A stretch of DNA of 64,000 nt from Streptomyces formicae (GCF_022647665.1 NZ_CP071872.1:5952001-6016000), one strand, 5' to 3'; positions 1-9,335 are shown, counted from the stretch's first letter. Made by a program: numbers and translations. Notes: generated from the letters alone by a model not told the origin.

Positions 1-410
1 ATGAGCCAGCCGAGACCGGACGCCAGCAGCCCGCCCAGCGCCAGCGCGACGACCAGCGGGATCCCGCCGCGCCGGCGGAGCAGGAAGACCACCGCCGCGC
101 ACAGCGCCCCGAAGCCGAGCGCCAGCAGCACGAACGTGCCGTCCGCGCCCGCCGCCTCCTCGCCCTCGGTGTCCACGACGAAGACCGCCTTGTCCGTGGA
201 GATCAGCGCGACCCGGGGGGCCAGCCACAGCCACAGCAGGCCGAGCACGACACCCCCGACGAGCGCCACGACCGGCAGGACGATCGCGGCCAGGCGCAGC
301 TCCCTCTTCATGTCCTGCCCTTCTCCGCCCTCGGGCGGGACGGGGTACGGCGGGTTCCAGGGCGCGTCGTGCTGCGCGGGCCGGTGGGGCGGCGTCAGAG
401 GTGCGGTCAC
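1..410 (-). CDS. Small membrane protein (DUF2567-like), 3' end outside window
   Basis: The visible part begins with a proline-rich cytosolic stretch of about 33 residues. A membrane segment follows (AAIVLPVVALVGG to LGLLWLWL), then a short extracytoplasmic loop containing a DTEGEEA motif, then further hydrophobic segments up to the window edge. The arrangement resembles small Streptomyces DUF2567-type membrane proteins; I recognise it only by general appearance. I chose the GTG at 410 because the reading frame stays codon-typical. An ATG at 311 preceded by GGAGAAGG is a realistic alternative that would remove the proline-rich part. It lies 61 bp downstream of the ABC permease on the same strand and may be its accessory subunit. 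Function unknown. Confidence 0.55.
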   Translation of the reverse strand, partial: MTAPLTPPHRPAQHDAPWNPPYPVPPEGGEGQDMKRELRLAAIVLPVVALVGGVVLGLLWLWLAPRVALISTDKAVFVVDTEGEEAAGADGTFVLLALGFGALCAAVVFLLRRRGGIPLVVALALGGLLASGLGWL

Positions 411-471
411 CCTGACATCGTGCCAAACGTGCCGGTGGTGCGCCTCACCGCGGTGGGGGCCTCATCGGCGC

Positions 472-1299
472 TCATCGCACCGCGGCCCGTCGGTACGCCC
501 ACGTCGCCACGGCCAGCGACACCACGCCGACGACCGCGCAGACCGCGAGGTCCAACGCCACGCCCGGCCAGTGCGGATGCGGGTCGAAGGTACGGGCCAG
601 GGCCTCGACCCCGTACGTGGACGGCAGCAGGTCGCGCGCGTACGCGACCGGCTCCGGCAGCCGGCCGGCCGGCAGCACGCCCAGCAGCAGCGCCGCGGAC
701 ATGCCCAACTGGCCCAGCAGGGTCGCGAGTTCCTGACGGGGTGCCAGCAGCCCGAGGGCGGCGCCGAGGCCGGCGAGCGCGGCCCCCGCGAGCGGGATCA
801 CCGCCACCAGCACCCACAGATGTGTGAGGGGCAGCCCGAAGAGCACCGACCCGATCACCGCGGTCACGATCGTCCCGGGCACGGTGAAGGACGCGTACGC
901 CCCCGCCGCGCCGAGCACCACCGCCGCGGGCGGCACCGGCAGCGTCGCATAGTGGTCCAGACCACCGGAAGCGCGCAGCTGCCCGAAGTACTGGGCGAGC
1001 AGGTTGAGCGCGACGAACGCCACGACCAGCACCGACGACCCGGCGACGACGGCGCGCGCCTCGGCACCGCCGTCGACGACGCCCCGCATGAGCACCATGA
1101 TCCCGACGGACTGGAAGGTCGCCACGAAGAGCAGCGGTATCCGGGCGACCCGCGCCCGGGAGAGCTGGGCGCGGTACACCGCGGCGAGCGCGGGCAGCAG
1201 CCTGGCCCGGGGCGCGAGCGGATGCCGGACGCCGCCCGGGCGTACCTCGTGCGCCTCCTGCACTGTCGCGGACACGGCCTCCGCGGGCACGATGCTCAC
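472..1299 (-). CDS. ABC transporter permease (ABC-2 type)
   Basis: A 275-aa protein with about six hydrophobic segments after a 40-residue cytosolic N-terminus, the usual size and layout of an ABC-2 export permease. It would form the membrane channel partnered by the ATPase encoded immediately upstream on the same strand (gap 40 bp). The start is the GTG at 1299, preceded by AGGAG at suitable spacing. The substrate cannot be read from the sequence; relatives of this pair export drugs or lipids. There are no frame disruptions. Confidence is high for the class and low for the cargo. Confidence 0.8.
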   Translation of the reverse strand: MSIVPAEAVSATVQEAHEVRPGGVRHPLAPRARLLPALAAVYRAQLSRARVARIPLLFVATFQSVGIMVLMRGVVDGGAEARAVVAGSSVLVVAFVALNLLAQYFGQLRASGGLDHYATLPVPPAAVVLGAAGAYASFTVPGTIVTAVIGSVLFGLPLTHLWVLVAVIPLAGAALAGLGAALGLLAPRQELATLLGQLGMSAALLLGVLPAGRLPEPVAYARDLLPSTYGVEALARTFDPHPHWPGVALDLAVCAVVGVVSLAVATWAYRRAAVR

Positions 1300-1339
1300 C
1301 TGGCGCTGCTCCTGTTCAGTGCGTGCGACGGCGTACGGC

Positions 1340-2323
1340 TCATGCCTTCACCAGGCCCTTCGTCGCATGGCCGCCGAGCGCGAGGTACACGTCCTCCAGG
1401 CTCGGCGTCGCCAGGGTGAAGTCGTCCAGTGCCGCGAACGCCTCGCCGCCGGTCACCGCGGCGACGGCGGCCCGCGCCTCGTCCGGGCTGAGCCGCAGCA
1501 TCCAGCGGCGCCCCGACTCCTGCGCGGAGGCCCGCAGCGCGGCGACCTCGGGCACGTCGAGCGGCGCCCGCTCGCGCCACACCAGCTCGAGCCGTACGTC
1601 CCCGGCGACCCGCTCCTTGAGGCCCGTGGGCGTGTCGCAGGCGATGACCCGGCCGCGTTCCAGGACGGCGACGCGGTCGAGGACGGTCTCGGCCTCGATG
1701 ACGTTGTGGGTGACGAGGAGCACGGTCGCGCCGTGCTCGGCGCGGCGGCGGTCGACCGCCGCCCAGACGGCGCGCCGGGCGACCGGGTCCATTCCGGTGG
1801 TGGGCTCGTCCAGGACGAGGACCGGCCGCTCGCCGACGAGCGCGGCGGCGAAGCAGGCGAGCCGGCGCTGGCCACCGGACAGCTTCCTCAGGGGACGTCC
1901 GGCCAGCGCGGTCAGCCCGAGCTCGTCGAGTACGGTGTCGCGCTCGGCCCGTGCCTCGCGGACGCCGAGCCCCCGCAGCCGCCCCGTCGTCTCGGCGGCG
2001 AGCGCGACGGTGAGCTCGTCCAGGGCCGTGGACTCCTGGCCGAGGTAGCCGACGAGCCGGGCGGCCCGCTCGGGGTGGCGCACGAGATCGTGGCCGAGCA
2101 CCTCGACGGCGCCCGAGTCGGGGCGCATCAGACCGGTGAGCTGGCGGACGAGGGTGGACTTGCCGGCGCCGTTGGGGCCGAGCAGCCCGAAGATCTCGCC
2201 GGCGCCGACGGCCAGCGAGACTCCGTCGTTGGCACGCACCTCGGGGGTCGCGGGGGTCCCTCGCCGGGCGCGCGCGGCGGGATACGTTTTGACCAGATCC
2301 CGCACCACGCACACCGTACTCAC
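1340..2323 (-). CDS. ABC transporter ATP-binding protein (exporter, CcmA/DrrA type)
   Basis: A 327-aa nucleotide-binding subunit. Walker A is GPNGAGKST near residue 49, the Q-loop is YLGQES near 93, the ABC signature LSGGQRR is near 148, Walker B is LVLDEPT near 169 and the switch histidine is in VTHN near 206. A C-terminal extension of about 90 residues follows, as in DrrA-type exporters. It hydrolyses ATP to power the permease encoded 40 bp downstream. The GTG at 2323 gives a natural N-terminus (MSTVCVVRDL) although the ribosome site is weak. The next gene upstream ends only 28 bp away, so transcriptional coupling is possible. Confidence 0.9.
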   Translation of the reverse strand: MSTVCVVRDLVKTYPAARARRGTPATPEVRANDGVSLAVGAGEIFGLLGPNGAGKSTLVRQLTGLMRPDSGAVEVLGHDLVRHPERAARLVGYLGQESTALDELTVALAAETTGRLRGLGVREARAERDTVLDELGLTALAGRPLRKLSGGQRRLACFAAALVGERPVLVLDEPTTGMDPVARRAVWAAVDRRRAEHGATVLLVTHNVIEAETVLDRVAVLERGRVIACDTPTGLKERVAGDVRLELVWRERAPLDVPEVAALRASAQESGRRWMLRLSPDEARAAVAAVTGGEAFAALDDFTLATPSLEDVYLALGGHATKGLVKA

Positions 2324-2351
2324 GAGGGACGAGCCTACGGGGTCCGCGGGG

Positions 2352-3626
2352 CTACTCCCCCGCGGGGGCGCGTTCGGCGGCCGCTCGGACGTCGATCTCA
2401 CGCCAGAATCCGGCCCGGATGGCATAGCGGTCATGCTCGTCGATCTGGTCGTCCTTGTGGGCGAGAAGCCCGAACCTGGCAGCGTAGCGGAGCAGTTCGC
2501 CGTCGATGCGGTGCGGGATGCGCGGGTACATGGTGGACAGCTTCTGGACGTGCGCGGGGTCCGGGAGGCGTTCCATCCAGCGGCGGGCGAAGACCTGGCC
2601 GACCTCGTAGGGATCGCCGCCGACGGTGGTGATGTCCTCCTCGCGGTCGGCCCAGCGCTGCTCGGCGCTGGTGAGCTGGGCGAGGGTGGGCAGGGACGCG
2701 GTCTCCGGCGGTTCGCCGAGCGCGCCGTTGCCGGGGCGCTCGATCCAGCCCTTGTCGGAGGACCAGCGCAGGGTGGCGCCCGCCGGCTGCCGGTCGGCGG
2801 TGGCGGCGGGGCCGCGCAGTCCCGCGAGGTCCTTGGGGGTGGGGACGCCCTTCGCGCCCGTGGCGACGGAGCCGACGGAGCCCGCGGGTCCGGTCGGGGC
2901 CGGCACGCCGTCCTCGGCGACCGTGGCCGCCGATCCGTTCCGCCCCTCCGCAACCTGGGCACGGGCCTCGTCGCCGCGCTCCGCCGACGCGGCGAGCGCC
3001 GCCTCGGGGAGCGGGGCGGAGAGGATCGCGGCGATCTCGGGGCGGGGCACGGGCGGCGGGGCGCAGATACCGCCGAGGTCCTTGGCCCGCACGGCCTGGG
3101 TGATCCAGGCGCGGTCGAGCACACGGCGCTCGTCGGCCTCGGCGACGAGGTCCTCGGACTGGTTGTAGTCGCCGTCGGCGGCCTGGACGGCCCAGAGGTG
3201 GACGGCCACTCCGTGCTCCTTGGCGGACATCAGCCCGGGCAGCAGATCGCCGTCGCCGGTCACGAGGACCACATCGGAGCAGGCGCGATTCCTGGCCAGT
3301 TCGGTGAGCTCCGCATGCATGGCCGCGTCGACGCCCTTCTGGGCCCAGCGGCCGTCGCTGCGGGTCAGCGCGCCGAGCCGGACGGTGACCCGGGGCATCA
3401 CCCGCAGCCTGCGGTGCTCGGGTTGGGGTACGCGGTCGGGGGCGCCGTCGAACCAGTAGATGCGCAGCAGCGGGCGTTCCGTATCGGCCTCGGCGCGGTC
3501 GCGCAGGGCCTGGATGAGGGCCGCGTGGTCGACGGTGATACGGGAGCGGGCCGGCTCTCCGGCGAGAAGACTCGCGGCGGCGCCCAGCAGATAGCCGGCG
3601 TCCACCAGGACGACGCAGCGGTCCAC
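2352..3626 (-). CDS. NYN-domain protein (LabA/DUF88-like PIN-fold ribonuclease)
   Basis: A 424-aa protein. The first 170 residues form an NYN/PIN-like domain: an early VLVDAGYLL strand carrying the first acidic residue, IYWFDGAPD, KGVDAAMHAEL and VLVTGDGDLLPG, which together supply the acidic metal-binding cluster. A low-complexity Pro/Ala/Gly linker (about residues 205-300) leads to a C-terminal helical region found in the Streptomyces versions. Members of this fold are likely RNA nucleases; the target is unknown. I chose the GTG at 3626 because AGAGG lies 8 bp upstream and it begins directly at the first strand; an in-frame GTG at 3635 is the alternative. It is divergent from the small gene at 3881. 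Confidence 0.85.
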   Translation of the reverse strand: MDRCVVLVDAGYLLGAAASLLAGEPARSRITVDHAALIQALRDRAEADTERPLLRIYWFDGAPDRVPQPEHRRLRVMPRVTVRLGALTRSDGRWAQKGVDAAMHAELTELARNRACSDVVLVTGDGDLLPGLMSAKEHGVAVHLWAVQAADGDYNQSEDLVAEADERRVLDRAWITQAVRAKDLGGICAPPPVPRPEIAAILSAPLPEAALAASAERGDEARAQVAEGRNGSAATVAEDGVPAPTGPAGSVGSVATGAKGVPTPKDLAGLRGPAATADRQPAGATLRWSSDKGWIERPGNGALGEPPETASLPTLAQLTSAEQRWADREEDITTVGGDPYEVGQVFARRWMERLPDPAHVQKLSTMYPRIPHRIDGELLRYAARFGLLAHKDDQIDEHDRYAIRAGFWREIDVRAAAERAPAGE

Positions 3627-3745
3627 GTGTTCCACCCTCTTTCGGGAACCTCGGGATCGGAGTTGCTTCGGGTTTCCTTCGAGTCTGCCCGAACGCCGGG
3701 TGGTTGACGGCCGGAACTCGATCATCGGCGTGGCGGATCGTTAAG

Positions 3746-3762
3746 CCGCAGGACACCTGCGG
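3746..3762. other. Short hairpin in divergent intergenic region
   Basis: A perfect 7-bp inverted repeat (CCGCAGG, loop ACA, CCTGCGG) lies in the 254-bp space between the divergent NYN gene and the 57-aa gene. It could be an operator or a leader hairpin. No convincing -35/-10 pair was seen. Low information content. Confidence 0.35.
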
Positions 3763-3880
3763 TCCGTTACGCACCGCAACAATCCGAAATGCGCTGGATA
3801 TCCGCTTATGTGAGGCTGATGGCGGCCCTGCCCCAGGCCCTGGCCGACGCCGGGGCCTTCATCCCCCAGGAGGCATCACC

Positions 3881-4054
3881 ATGGCCAAGAACAAGAACCG
3901 GGATCGCAAGATACAGACGGGCTCGACCGCCGAGCGCAGCGCCCAGGGCGCCCGTACGTCCTCGATGGAGGCCCAGGTCGAGCAGCGCGACACGCGCGTC
4001 AACCCGGCCGGTACGTCCCACAAGGGCCGCTCGAAGCGCTTCGGCCACAACTGA
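3881..4054 (+). CDS. Conserved small basic hydrophilic protein, 57 aa
   Basis: The start at 3881 is fixed by a strong CCAGGAGG ribosome site 7 bp upstream. The product is very hydrophilic and charged, begins MAKNKNRDRK and ends HKGRSKRFGHN, with no hydrophobic core or cysteines, so it is probably disordered. Similar short proteins of unknown function are annotated in this position near dnaE in other Streptomyces. It stands alone, divergent from the NYN gene, and is followed 22 bp later by a very strong hairpin, which supports it being a real, separately transcribed gene. Function unknown. Confidence 0.72.
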   Translation: MAKNKNRDRKIQTGSTAERSAQGARTSSMEAQVEQRDTRVNPAGTSHKGRSKRFGHN

Positions 4055-4076
4055 CACGTCGCCTTGCGGCATGCGT

Positions 4077-4111
4077 GAGGGGGCGCACCCGGTCACCGGG
4101 TGCGCCCCCTC
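4077..4111. terminator. Bidirectional hairpin terminator between small gene and dnaE
   Basis: A perfect 16-bp stem with a 3-nt loop (arms 4077-4092 and 4096-4111) sits between the convergent 57-aa gene and dnaE. It has no long T tract, which is usual for Streptomyces terminators. Confidence 0.8.
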
Positions 4112-4166
4112 AGACGATTCGGCTCGGACGATTCGGCTCAGATGATTCGTCTCGGATGATTCGGAC
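4111..4166. repeat. Four tandem copies of a 14-bp repeat
   Basis: Four head-to-tail units of the form CRGAYGATTCGKCT occupy 4111-4166, immediately after the terminator hairpin and ending 15 bp before the dnaE stop codon. Units differ from one another at up to three positions. Confidence 0.8.
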
Positions 4167-4180
4167 GGTCCGCCGGGCCC

Positions 4181-7100
4181 TCAGCCGGCCAGGCAGGACG
4201 GGCCGAGCAGCACCTTCAGATCGCCGAAGAGTGCCGGGTCGGGCTGGACCCGGTGCCGGTCGAGACGGAGCACGGTGGTCTTGCGGGCGCCCTGGAGCTT
4301 GATCCGCACCTCGGTGTTGCCCTTGTGGTGGCCGAGGATCTCGCCGAGGCGGCTGATCATGGGCGGGGTGACCTTCACCGTCGGGATGGTGATCACCACC
4401 GGGGCATTGGTCCCGGCCGACGACAGGTCGGGGACCATCAGCTCCATCGCGACCAGCCGCGGCACGTCCTCGCGCTTGTCGAGCCGTCCCTTGACGAAGA
4501 CGATGGTGTCCTCGACGAGTTGGGTGGACACCAGCTGGTAGGTGGCCGGGAAGAACATGCACTCGATGGAGCCGGCCAGATCCTCGACGGTGGCGATCGC
4601 CCACGCGTTGCCCTGCTTGGTCATCTTCCGCTGGAGTCCGGAGATGATGCCGCCGATGGTGACGACCGCTCCGTCCGCGTGCTCACCGCCGGTGAGCTGG
4701 GAGATCGCCGCATCGGTCTTGTCGCTGAGCACATGCTCGATGCCGAAGAGCGGGTGGTCGGAGACGTAAAGACCGAGCATCTCGCGCTCCTGGGCGAGCA
4801 GATACGACTTCTCCCACTCGACGTCGGAGAACTCGACGTCGAGACCGAAGCCCGGCTCGCTGCTGTCCTCCTCTCCCATCCCGCCGAAGAGGTCGAACTG
4901 CCCCTCGGCCTCCTTGCGCTTGACCGCCACCACGTTGTCGATCATCGGCTCGTGCTGGGCGACCAGACCCTTGCGGGTGTGCCCCATCTCGTCGAAGGCG
5001 CCCGCCTTGATGAGCGACTCGATGGTCCGCTTGTTGCAGACGACGGCCTCGACCTTGTCGAGGAAGTCGGGGAAGGAGGTGTACTTCCCCTTGGCCTTGC
5101 GGCTGCGGATGATCGACTCGACGACGTTCGTGCCGACGTTACGGACGGCCGTGAGGCCGAAGAGGATGACGTCGTCGCCCTGGGCGGCGAAGTTCTGCTC
5201 GGACTCGTTCACATTGGGCGGCAGCACCTTGATGCCCATGCGACGGCACTCGTTCAGGTAGACGGCGGACTTGTCCTTGTCGTCCTTGACCGAGGTCAGC
5301 AACGCGGCCATGTACTCGGCCGGGTAGTTGGCCTTCAGATACGCGGTCCAGTAGGAGACCAGTCCGTACGCGGCGGAGTGGGCCTTGTTGAAGGCGTAGC
5401 CGGCGAAGGGGACCAGGACGTCCCACAGGGCCTGGATGGCCTCGTCGCTGTAGTCGTTCTTCCGGGCGCCGGCCTGGAAGATGGTGAAGTTCTTCGCCAG
5501 TTCCTCGGGCTTCTTCTTGCCCATGACGCGGCGGAGGATGTCGGCCTCGCCGAGCGAGTACCCGGCGATGATCTGGGCGGCCTTCTGCACCTGCTCCTGG
5601 TAGACGATCAGGCCGTAGGTGACCGCGAGGACCTCTTCGAGCGGCGCCTCCAGCTCCTTGTGGATCGGCGTGATCTCCTGGCGGCCGTTCTTGCGCTCCG
5701 CGTAGTTGATGTGCGAGTTCATGCCCATCGGGCCCGGCCGGTAGAGGGCCGAGACGGCGGAGATGTCCTCGAAGTTGTCGGGCTGCATCTGGCGGAGCAG
5801 CGAGCGCATCGGGCCGCCGTCGAACTGGAAGACGCCGAGGGTGTCACCGCGGCAGAGCAGTTCGAAGGTCTTGGGGTCGTCCAGCGGGAGGGCGAGCATC
5901 TCCAGGTCGATGCCCTTGTTGGCCTTCACCATCTTGATGGCGTCGTCCATGATCGTGAGGTTGCGCAGGCCCAGGAAGTCCATCTTCAGCAGGCCGAGCG
6001 ACTCGCACTGGGGGTAGTCCCACTGTGTGATGGTCACGCCGTCGGTGTGCCGCACCCAGATCGGGGCGTGGTCGACGATGGGCTCGCTGGACATGATCAC
6101 GCCGGCCGCGTGCACGCCCATCTGCCGGACCAGGCCCTCGACGCCCTTGGCGGTGTCGATGACCTTCTTCACGTCCGGTTCGTTCTCGTACATCGACCGG
6201 ATCTCGCCCGCCTCGCTGTACCGCGGGTGGGAGGGGTCGGTGATGCCGTTCAGGTCGATGCCCTTGCCGAGGACGTCGGCGGGCATCGCCTTGGTGAGCC
6301 GGTCGCCCATCGCGTACGGATAGCCCAGCACGCGCGCGGAGTCCTTGATGGCGTTCTTCGCCTTGATCTTGCCGTAGGTGCCGATCATGGCGACCTTGTC
6401 CGCGCCGTACTTCTCGGTCACGTACCTGATCACCTCGACGCGCCGGCGCTCGTCGAAGTCGATGTCGACATCGGGCATGGAGACGCGCTCGGGGTTGAGG
6501 AAGCGCTCGAAGATCAGACCGTGCGGGATGGGGTCGAGGTCGGTGATGCCCATCGCGTACGCCACGATCGAGCCGGCCGCGGAGCCACGGCCGGGGCCGA
6601 CCGCGATGCCGTTCTTCTTCGCCCACATGATGAAGTCGGCGACGACGAGGAAGTACCCCGGGAACCCCATCTGGATGATGACGTCCATCTCGTACTCCGC
6701 CTGCTTCTGGCGGTCCTCGGGGATGCCGCCGGGGAAGCGGCGCTCCATGCCGCGCCGGACCTCCTCCTGGAACCAGGTGACCTCGGTGTAGCCCTCGGGG
6801 ATGTCGAACTTCGGCATGAGGTTCTTCGCCTCGAACATGCCCGTGGTGTCGACCTGCTGGGCGACCAGCAGAGTGTTGCGGCAGCCCTCCTGCCAGGCGT
6901 CGGAGGAGTCGATGGCGTACATCTCGTCGGTCGACTTCAGGTAGTAGCCGGTGCCGTCGAACTTGAAGCGGTCGGGGTCCGAGAGGTTCTTGCCGGTCTG
7001 GATGCACAGCAGCGCGTCATGAGCGCCCGCCTCGTGCGCGTACGTGTAGTGCGAGTCGTTGGTGACGAGCGGCGGGATGCCGAGCTTCTTGCCGATCTCC

Positions 7101-7720
7101 AGGAGGCCGTCGCGGACCCGGCGCTCGATCTCGATGCCGTGGTCCATCAGCTCGAGGAAATAACGGTCCTTGCCGAAGATGTCCTGGTACTCGGCGGCCG
7201 ACTTCAGGGCCTCGTCGTACTGGCCGAGACGCAGCCGGGTCTGGAGCTCGCCGGAGGGGCAGCCGGTGGAGGCGATCAGGCCCTCGGACCACTGGGAGAT
7301 GGTCTCCTTGTCCATACGGGGCCACTTCTGGAGCCAGCCCTCCGCGTACGCGTCGGAGGAGAGGCGGAAGAGGTTGTGCAGACCCGTCTTGTTCGCCGCC
7401 CAGATCGTCTTGTGGGTGTAACCACCCGAACCGGAGACGTCGTCCCGCTTCTGGTGCGGCTGGCCCCACTGGATCTTGCGCTTGTTGCGCCGCGACTCGG
7501 GCGCGACATACGCCTCGATGCCGATGATCGGGGTGACTCCGGCCTTCTGCGCGGAGTGGAAGAAGTCGTACGCCCCGTGGAGGTTGCCGTGGTCGCTCAT
7601 GGCGATGTGCGTCATGCCCATCTCGTTGCAGGCATTGAACATGTCCTTGAGCCGCGCCGCACCGTCCAGCAGCGAGTACTGGGTGTGAACGTGAAGGTGC
7701 GTGAAGGGCGGCTTGGTCAC
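4181..7720 (-). CDS. dnaE: DNA polymerase III subunit alpha
   Basis: An 1179-aa replicative polymerase of the DnaE type (1100-1200 aa is usual). The N-terminal PHP domain starts at FTHLHVHTQYSLLDGA. The polymerase core holds GPGRGSAAGS and the catalytic acidic motif MPDVDIDFDERRR (about residue 415). Helix-hairpin-helix and OB-fold regions follow, including VTIGGIISGLQRKMTKQG near residue 1020. It synthesises the chromosome within the Pol III holoenzyme. The start is the GTG at 7720 with GGAGG about 10 bp upstream; the in-frame extension upstream to 7843 lacks homology-like content. It is transcribed alone, convergent to the 57-aa gene. No odd features. Confidence 0.97.
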   Translation of the reverse strand: MTKPPFTHLHVHTQYSLLDGAARLKDMFNACNEMGMTHIAMSDHGNLHGAYDFFHSAQKAGVTPIIGIEAYVAPESRRNKRKIQWGQPHQKRDDVSGSGGYTHKTIWAANKTGLHNLFRLSSDAYAEGWLQKWPRMDKETISQWSEGLIASTGCPSGELQTRLRLGQYDEALKSAAEYQDIFGKDRYFLELMDHGIEIERRVRDGLLEIGKKLGIPPLVTNDSHYTYAHEAGAHDALLCIQTGKNLSDPDRFKFDGTGYYLKSTDEMYAIDSSDAWQEGCRNTLLVAQQVDTTGMFEAKNLMPKFDIPEGYTEVTWFQEEVRRGMERRFPGGIPEDRQKQAEYEMDVIIQMGFPGYFLVVADFIMWAKKNGIAVGPGRGSAAGSIVAYAMGITDLDPIPHGLIFERFLNPERVSMPDVDIDFDERRRVEVIRYVTEKYGADKVAMIGTYGKIKAKNAIKDSARVLGYPYAMGDRLTKAMPADVLGKGIDLNGITDPSHPRYSEAGEIRSMYENEPDVKKVIDTAKGVEGLVRQMGVHAAGVIMSSEPIVDHAPIWVRHTDGVTITQWDYPQCESLGLLKMDFLGLRNLTIMDDAIKMVKANKGIDLEMLALPLDDPKTFELLCRGDTLGVFQFDGGPMRSLLRQMQPDNFEDISAVSALYRPGPMGMNSHINYAERKNGRQEITPIHKELEAPLEEVLAVTYGLIVYQEQVQKAAQIIAGYSLGEADILRRVMGKKKPEELAKNFTIFQAGARKNDYSDEAIQALWDVLVPFAGYAFNKAHSAAYGLVSYWTAYLKANYPAEYMAALLTSVKDDKDKSAVYLNECRRMGIKVLPPNVNESEQNFAAQGDDVILFGLTAVRNVGTNVVESIIRSRKAKGKYTSFPDFLDKVEAVVCNKRTIESLIKAGAFDEMGHTRKGLVAQHEPMIDNVVAVKRKEAEGQFDLFGGMGEEDSSEPGFGLDVEFSDVEWEKSYLLAQEREMLGLYVSDHPLFGIEHVLSDKTDAAISQLTGGEHADGAVVTIGGIISGLQRKMTKQGNAWAIATVEDLAGSIECMFFPATYQLVSTQLVEDTIVFVKGRLDKREDVPRLVAMELMVPDLSSAGTNAPVVITIPTVKVTPPMISRLGEILGHHKGNTEVRIKLQGARKTTVLRLDRHRVQPDPALFGDLKVLLGPSCLAG

Positions 7721-7889
7721 GGCGGCGGGCCTCCGGCAAACGAGCGATGACGGACTGGGTGGACAGCGTGGAAGTCTACGGCCCTGCACTGACACTCGCG
7801 GGGCACTCCGCACTACCGTCGTGCGTTGAGCGGGACGGAGCACCTGTCCCTTTTGTCATGTACCGCTTGTAACCGGGAGGCACCCAGCG

Positions 7890-9230
7890 ATGTCGGTCCA
7901 CCAGCCCACGGCTGACGAGCGCGGCGAGGAGATCCTCGCCGTCTTCGGCACGGCCTTCGGCGAGCTCCTGGCCGCCGACCCGGCCGCGTTCCGGGTGAAG
8001 TTCCGCAAGATGGCGGCCTCCGCCTTCGCCTTCTACCGGGGCACGGCGTGCCTTTTCTACCACGACCTGGCGCGCGAGCAGCACGCCGGACCGTACCTGG
8101 ACGAGCGCACCAGCCGGGTGTGGATCCACGGCGACCTCCACGCCGAGAACTTCGGCACGTACATGGACTCCACGGGCCGGCTGATCTTCAACGTCAACGA
8201 CTTCGACGAGGCGTACGTCGGCCCGTTCACCTGGGACGTCAAGCGGCTCTCCGCCTCGCTGGCGCTGATCGGCTACACGAAGGCGCTCAGCGACGAGCAG
8301 ATCACCGAGCTGGTCCGGATCTACGCCGCGGCCTACCGCGAGCGCGTCCACGCCCTCGCGACCGGCGCGAAGAACGACGAGGTGCCGCCCTTCACGCTGG
8401 ACACGGCCGAGGGCCCGCTGCTGGGAGCCCTGCGCAGCGCCCGGGCGCTGACCCGCTTCGGGCTGCTCGACTCGATGACGGAGATCCGGGAGTACGAGCG
8501 GCGCTTCGCCGAGGGCGGCGGCTCGATCGAGCTGGACGCCGCGACGCGGTACAAGGTCCTGGCGGCCTTCGACGGCTACCTGGAGACGCTGCCGGATTCG
8601 AGCCTGACGCGCCCGGACTCGTACCGGGTCAAGGACGTCGTCGGCCGGCGCGGCATCGGCATCGGCTCCGCCGGTCTGCCCTCGTACAACATCCTGCTGG
8701 AGGGCAACAGCGACGCGCTGGAGAACGACGTCGTGATCTACATGAAGCAGGCGCAGACCCCGGCGGTCTCCCGGCACATCACCGACGAGCGGGTGCGGGG
8801 CTACTTCCAGCACGAGGGCCACCGCACGGTGATCTCGCAGCGTGCGCTCCAGGACCACGCCGACCCGTGGCTGGGCTGGACGGAGATCGAAGAGGGAGGA
8901 GGCCGGGCCGGGCAGCTGGTCGCGGAGGTCTCTCCGTACGCGGTCGACCTGGACTGGTCGGACATCGACGACCCGGCGGAGATCGCGGCGACCGTCGCGG
9001 ACCTGGGCCGGGCGACGGCGACGATGCACGCGGCGGCGGACGACGAGAGCGGCCACTCGCTGGTGCCGTTCTCCACGGAGCGGGCCATCGACGCGGCGAT
9101 CGCGGCGGACGAGGACGGCTTCGGCGACCTGCTGGTGGACTTCGCGCACAGCTACGGCGCGCAGGCGCGGGCCGACCACCAGATCTTCGTGGACCTCTTC
9201 CGGAACGGAAGGATCCCCGGACTGCGCTGA
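7890..9230 (+). CDS. DUF2252 family protein (kinase-like fold)
   Basis: A 446-aa soluble protein of the DUF2252 family. Characteristic motifs are the early FRKMAASAFAFYRGTACLFY, WIHGDLHAENFG (the HGDxHxxN motif reminiscent of aminoglycoside-phosphotransferase catalytic loops), FNVNDFDEAYVGPFTWDVKR and VKDVVGRRGIGIGSAGL. The HGD and NDFD motifs suggest a kinase-like fold, but no substrate is established for the family. The ATG at 7890 follows GGGAGG at good spacing. It is divergent from dnaE, with 169 bp between the starts. Confidence 0.88.
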   Translation: MSVHQPTADERGEEILAVFGTAFGELLAADPAAFRVKFRKMAASAFAFYRGTACLFYHDLAREQHAGPYLDERTSRVWIHGDLHAENFGTYMDSTGRLIFNVNDFDEAYVGPFTWDVKRLSASLALIGYTKALSDEQITELVRIYAAAYRERVHALATGAKNDEVPPFTLDTAEGPLLGALRSARALTRFGLLDSMTEIREYERRFAEGGGSIELDAATRYKVLAAFDGYLETLPDSSLTRPDSYRVKDVVGRRGIGIGSAGLPSYNILLEGNSDALENDVVIYMKQAQTPAVSRHITDERVRGYFQHEGHRTVISQRALQDHADPWLGWTEIEEGGGRAGQLVAEVSPYAVDLDWSDIDDPAEIAATVADLGRATATMHAAADDESGHSLVPFSTERAIDAAIAADEDGFGDLLVDFAHSYGAQARADHQIFVDLFRNGRIPGLR

Positions 9231-9293
9231 CCTCGGGACTCCCCCGCCCAGGGGGCTTCACGGGCCCCGGGACGGCACCCGGCCCGGGACTGG

Positions 9294-9335
9294 GCCGAGG
9301 CCGGTTCCTTTACTGTGCCGAGGCCGGTTCCTTTA
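9294..9335. repeat. Two 19-bp direct repeats upstream of a membrane-protein gene
   Basis: An identical 19-bp sequence beginning GCCGAGGCCGGTTCC occurs at 9294-9312 and 9317-9335, so the starts are 23 bp apart. The second copy ends 39 bp before the start at 9375. The spacing of about two helical turns fits either an operator pair or a simple duplication. Confidence 0.75.

Noticed and set aside
1340..3124. ABC ATPase extended N-terminally by over 260 residues
   Set aside because: The extension is Arg/Pro-rich shadow sequence overlapping the NYN gene. The natural start is the GTG at 2323.
4253..7750. Long open frame antisense to dnaE (and similar long frames opposite most genes)
   Set aside because: Very high GC leaves few stop codons in alternative frames. 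These frames have no coherent domains, while dnaE is unambiguous.
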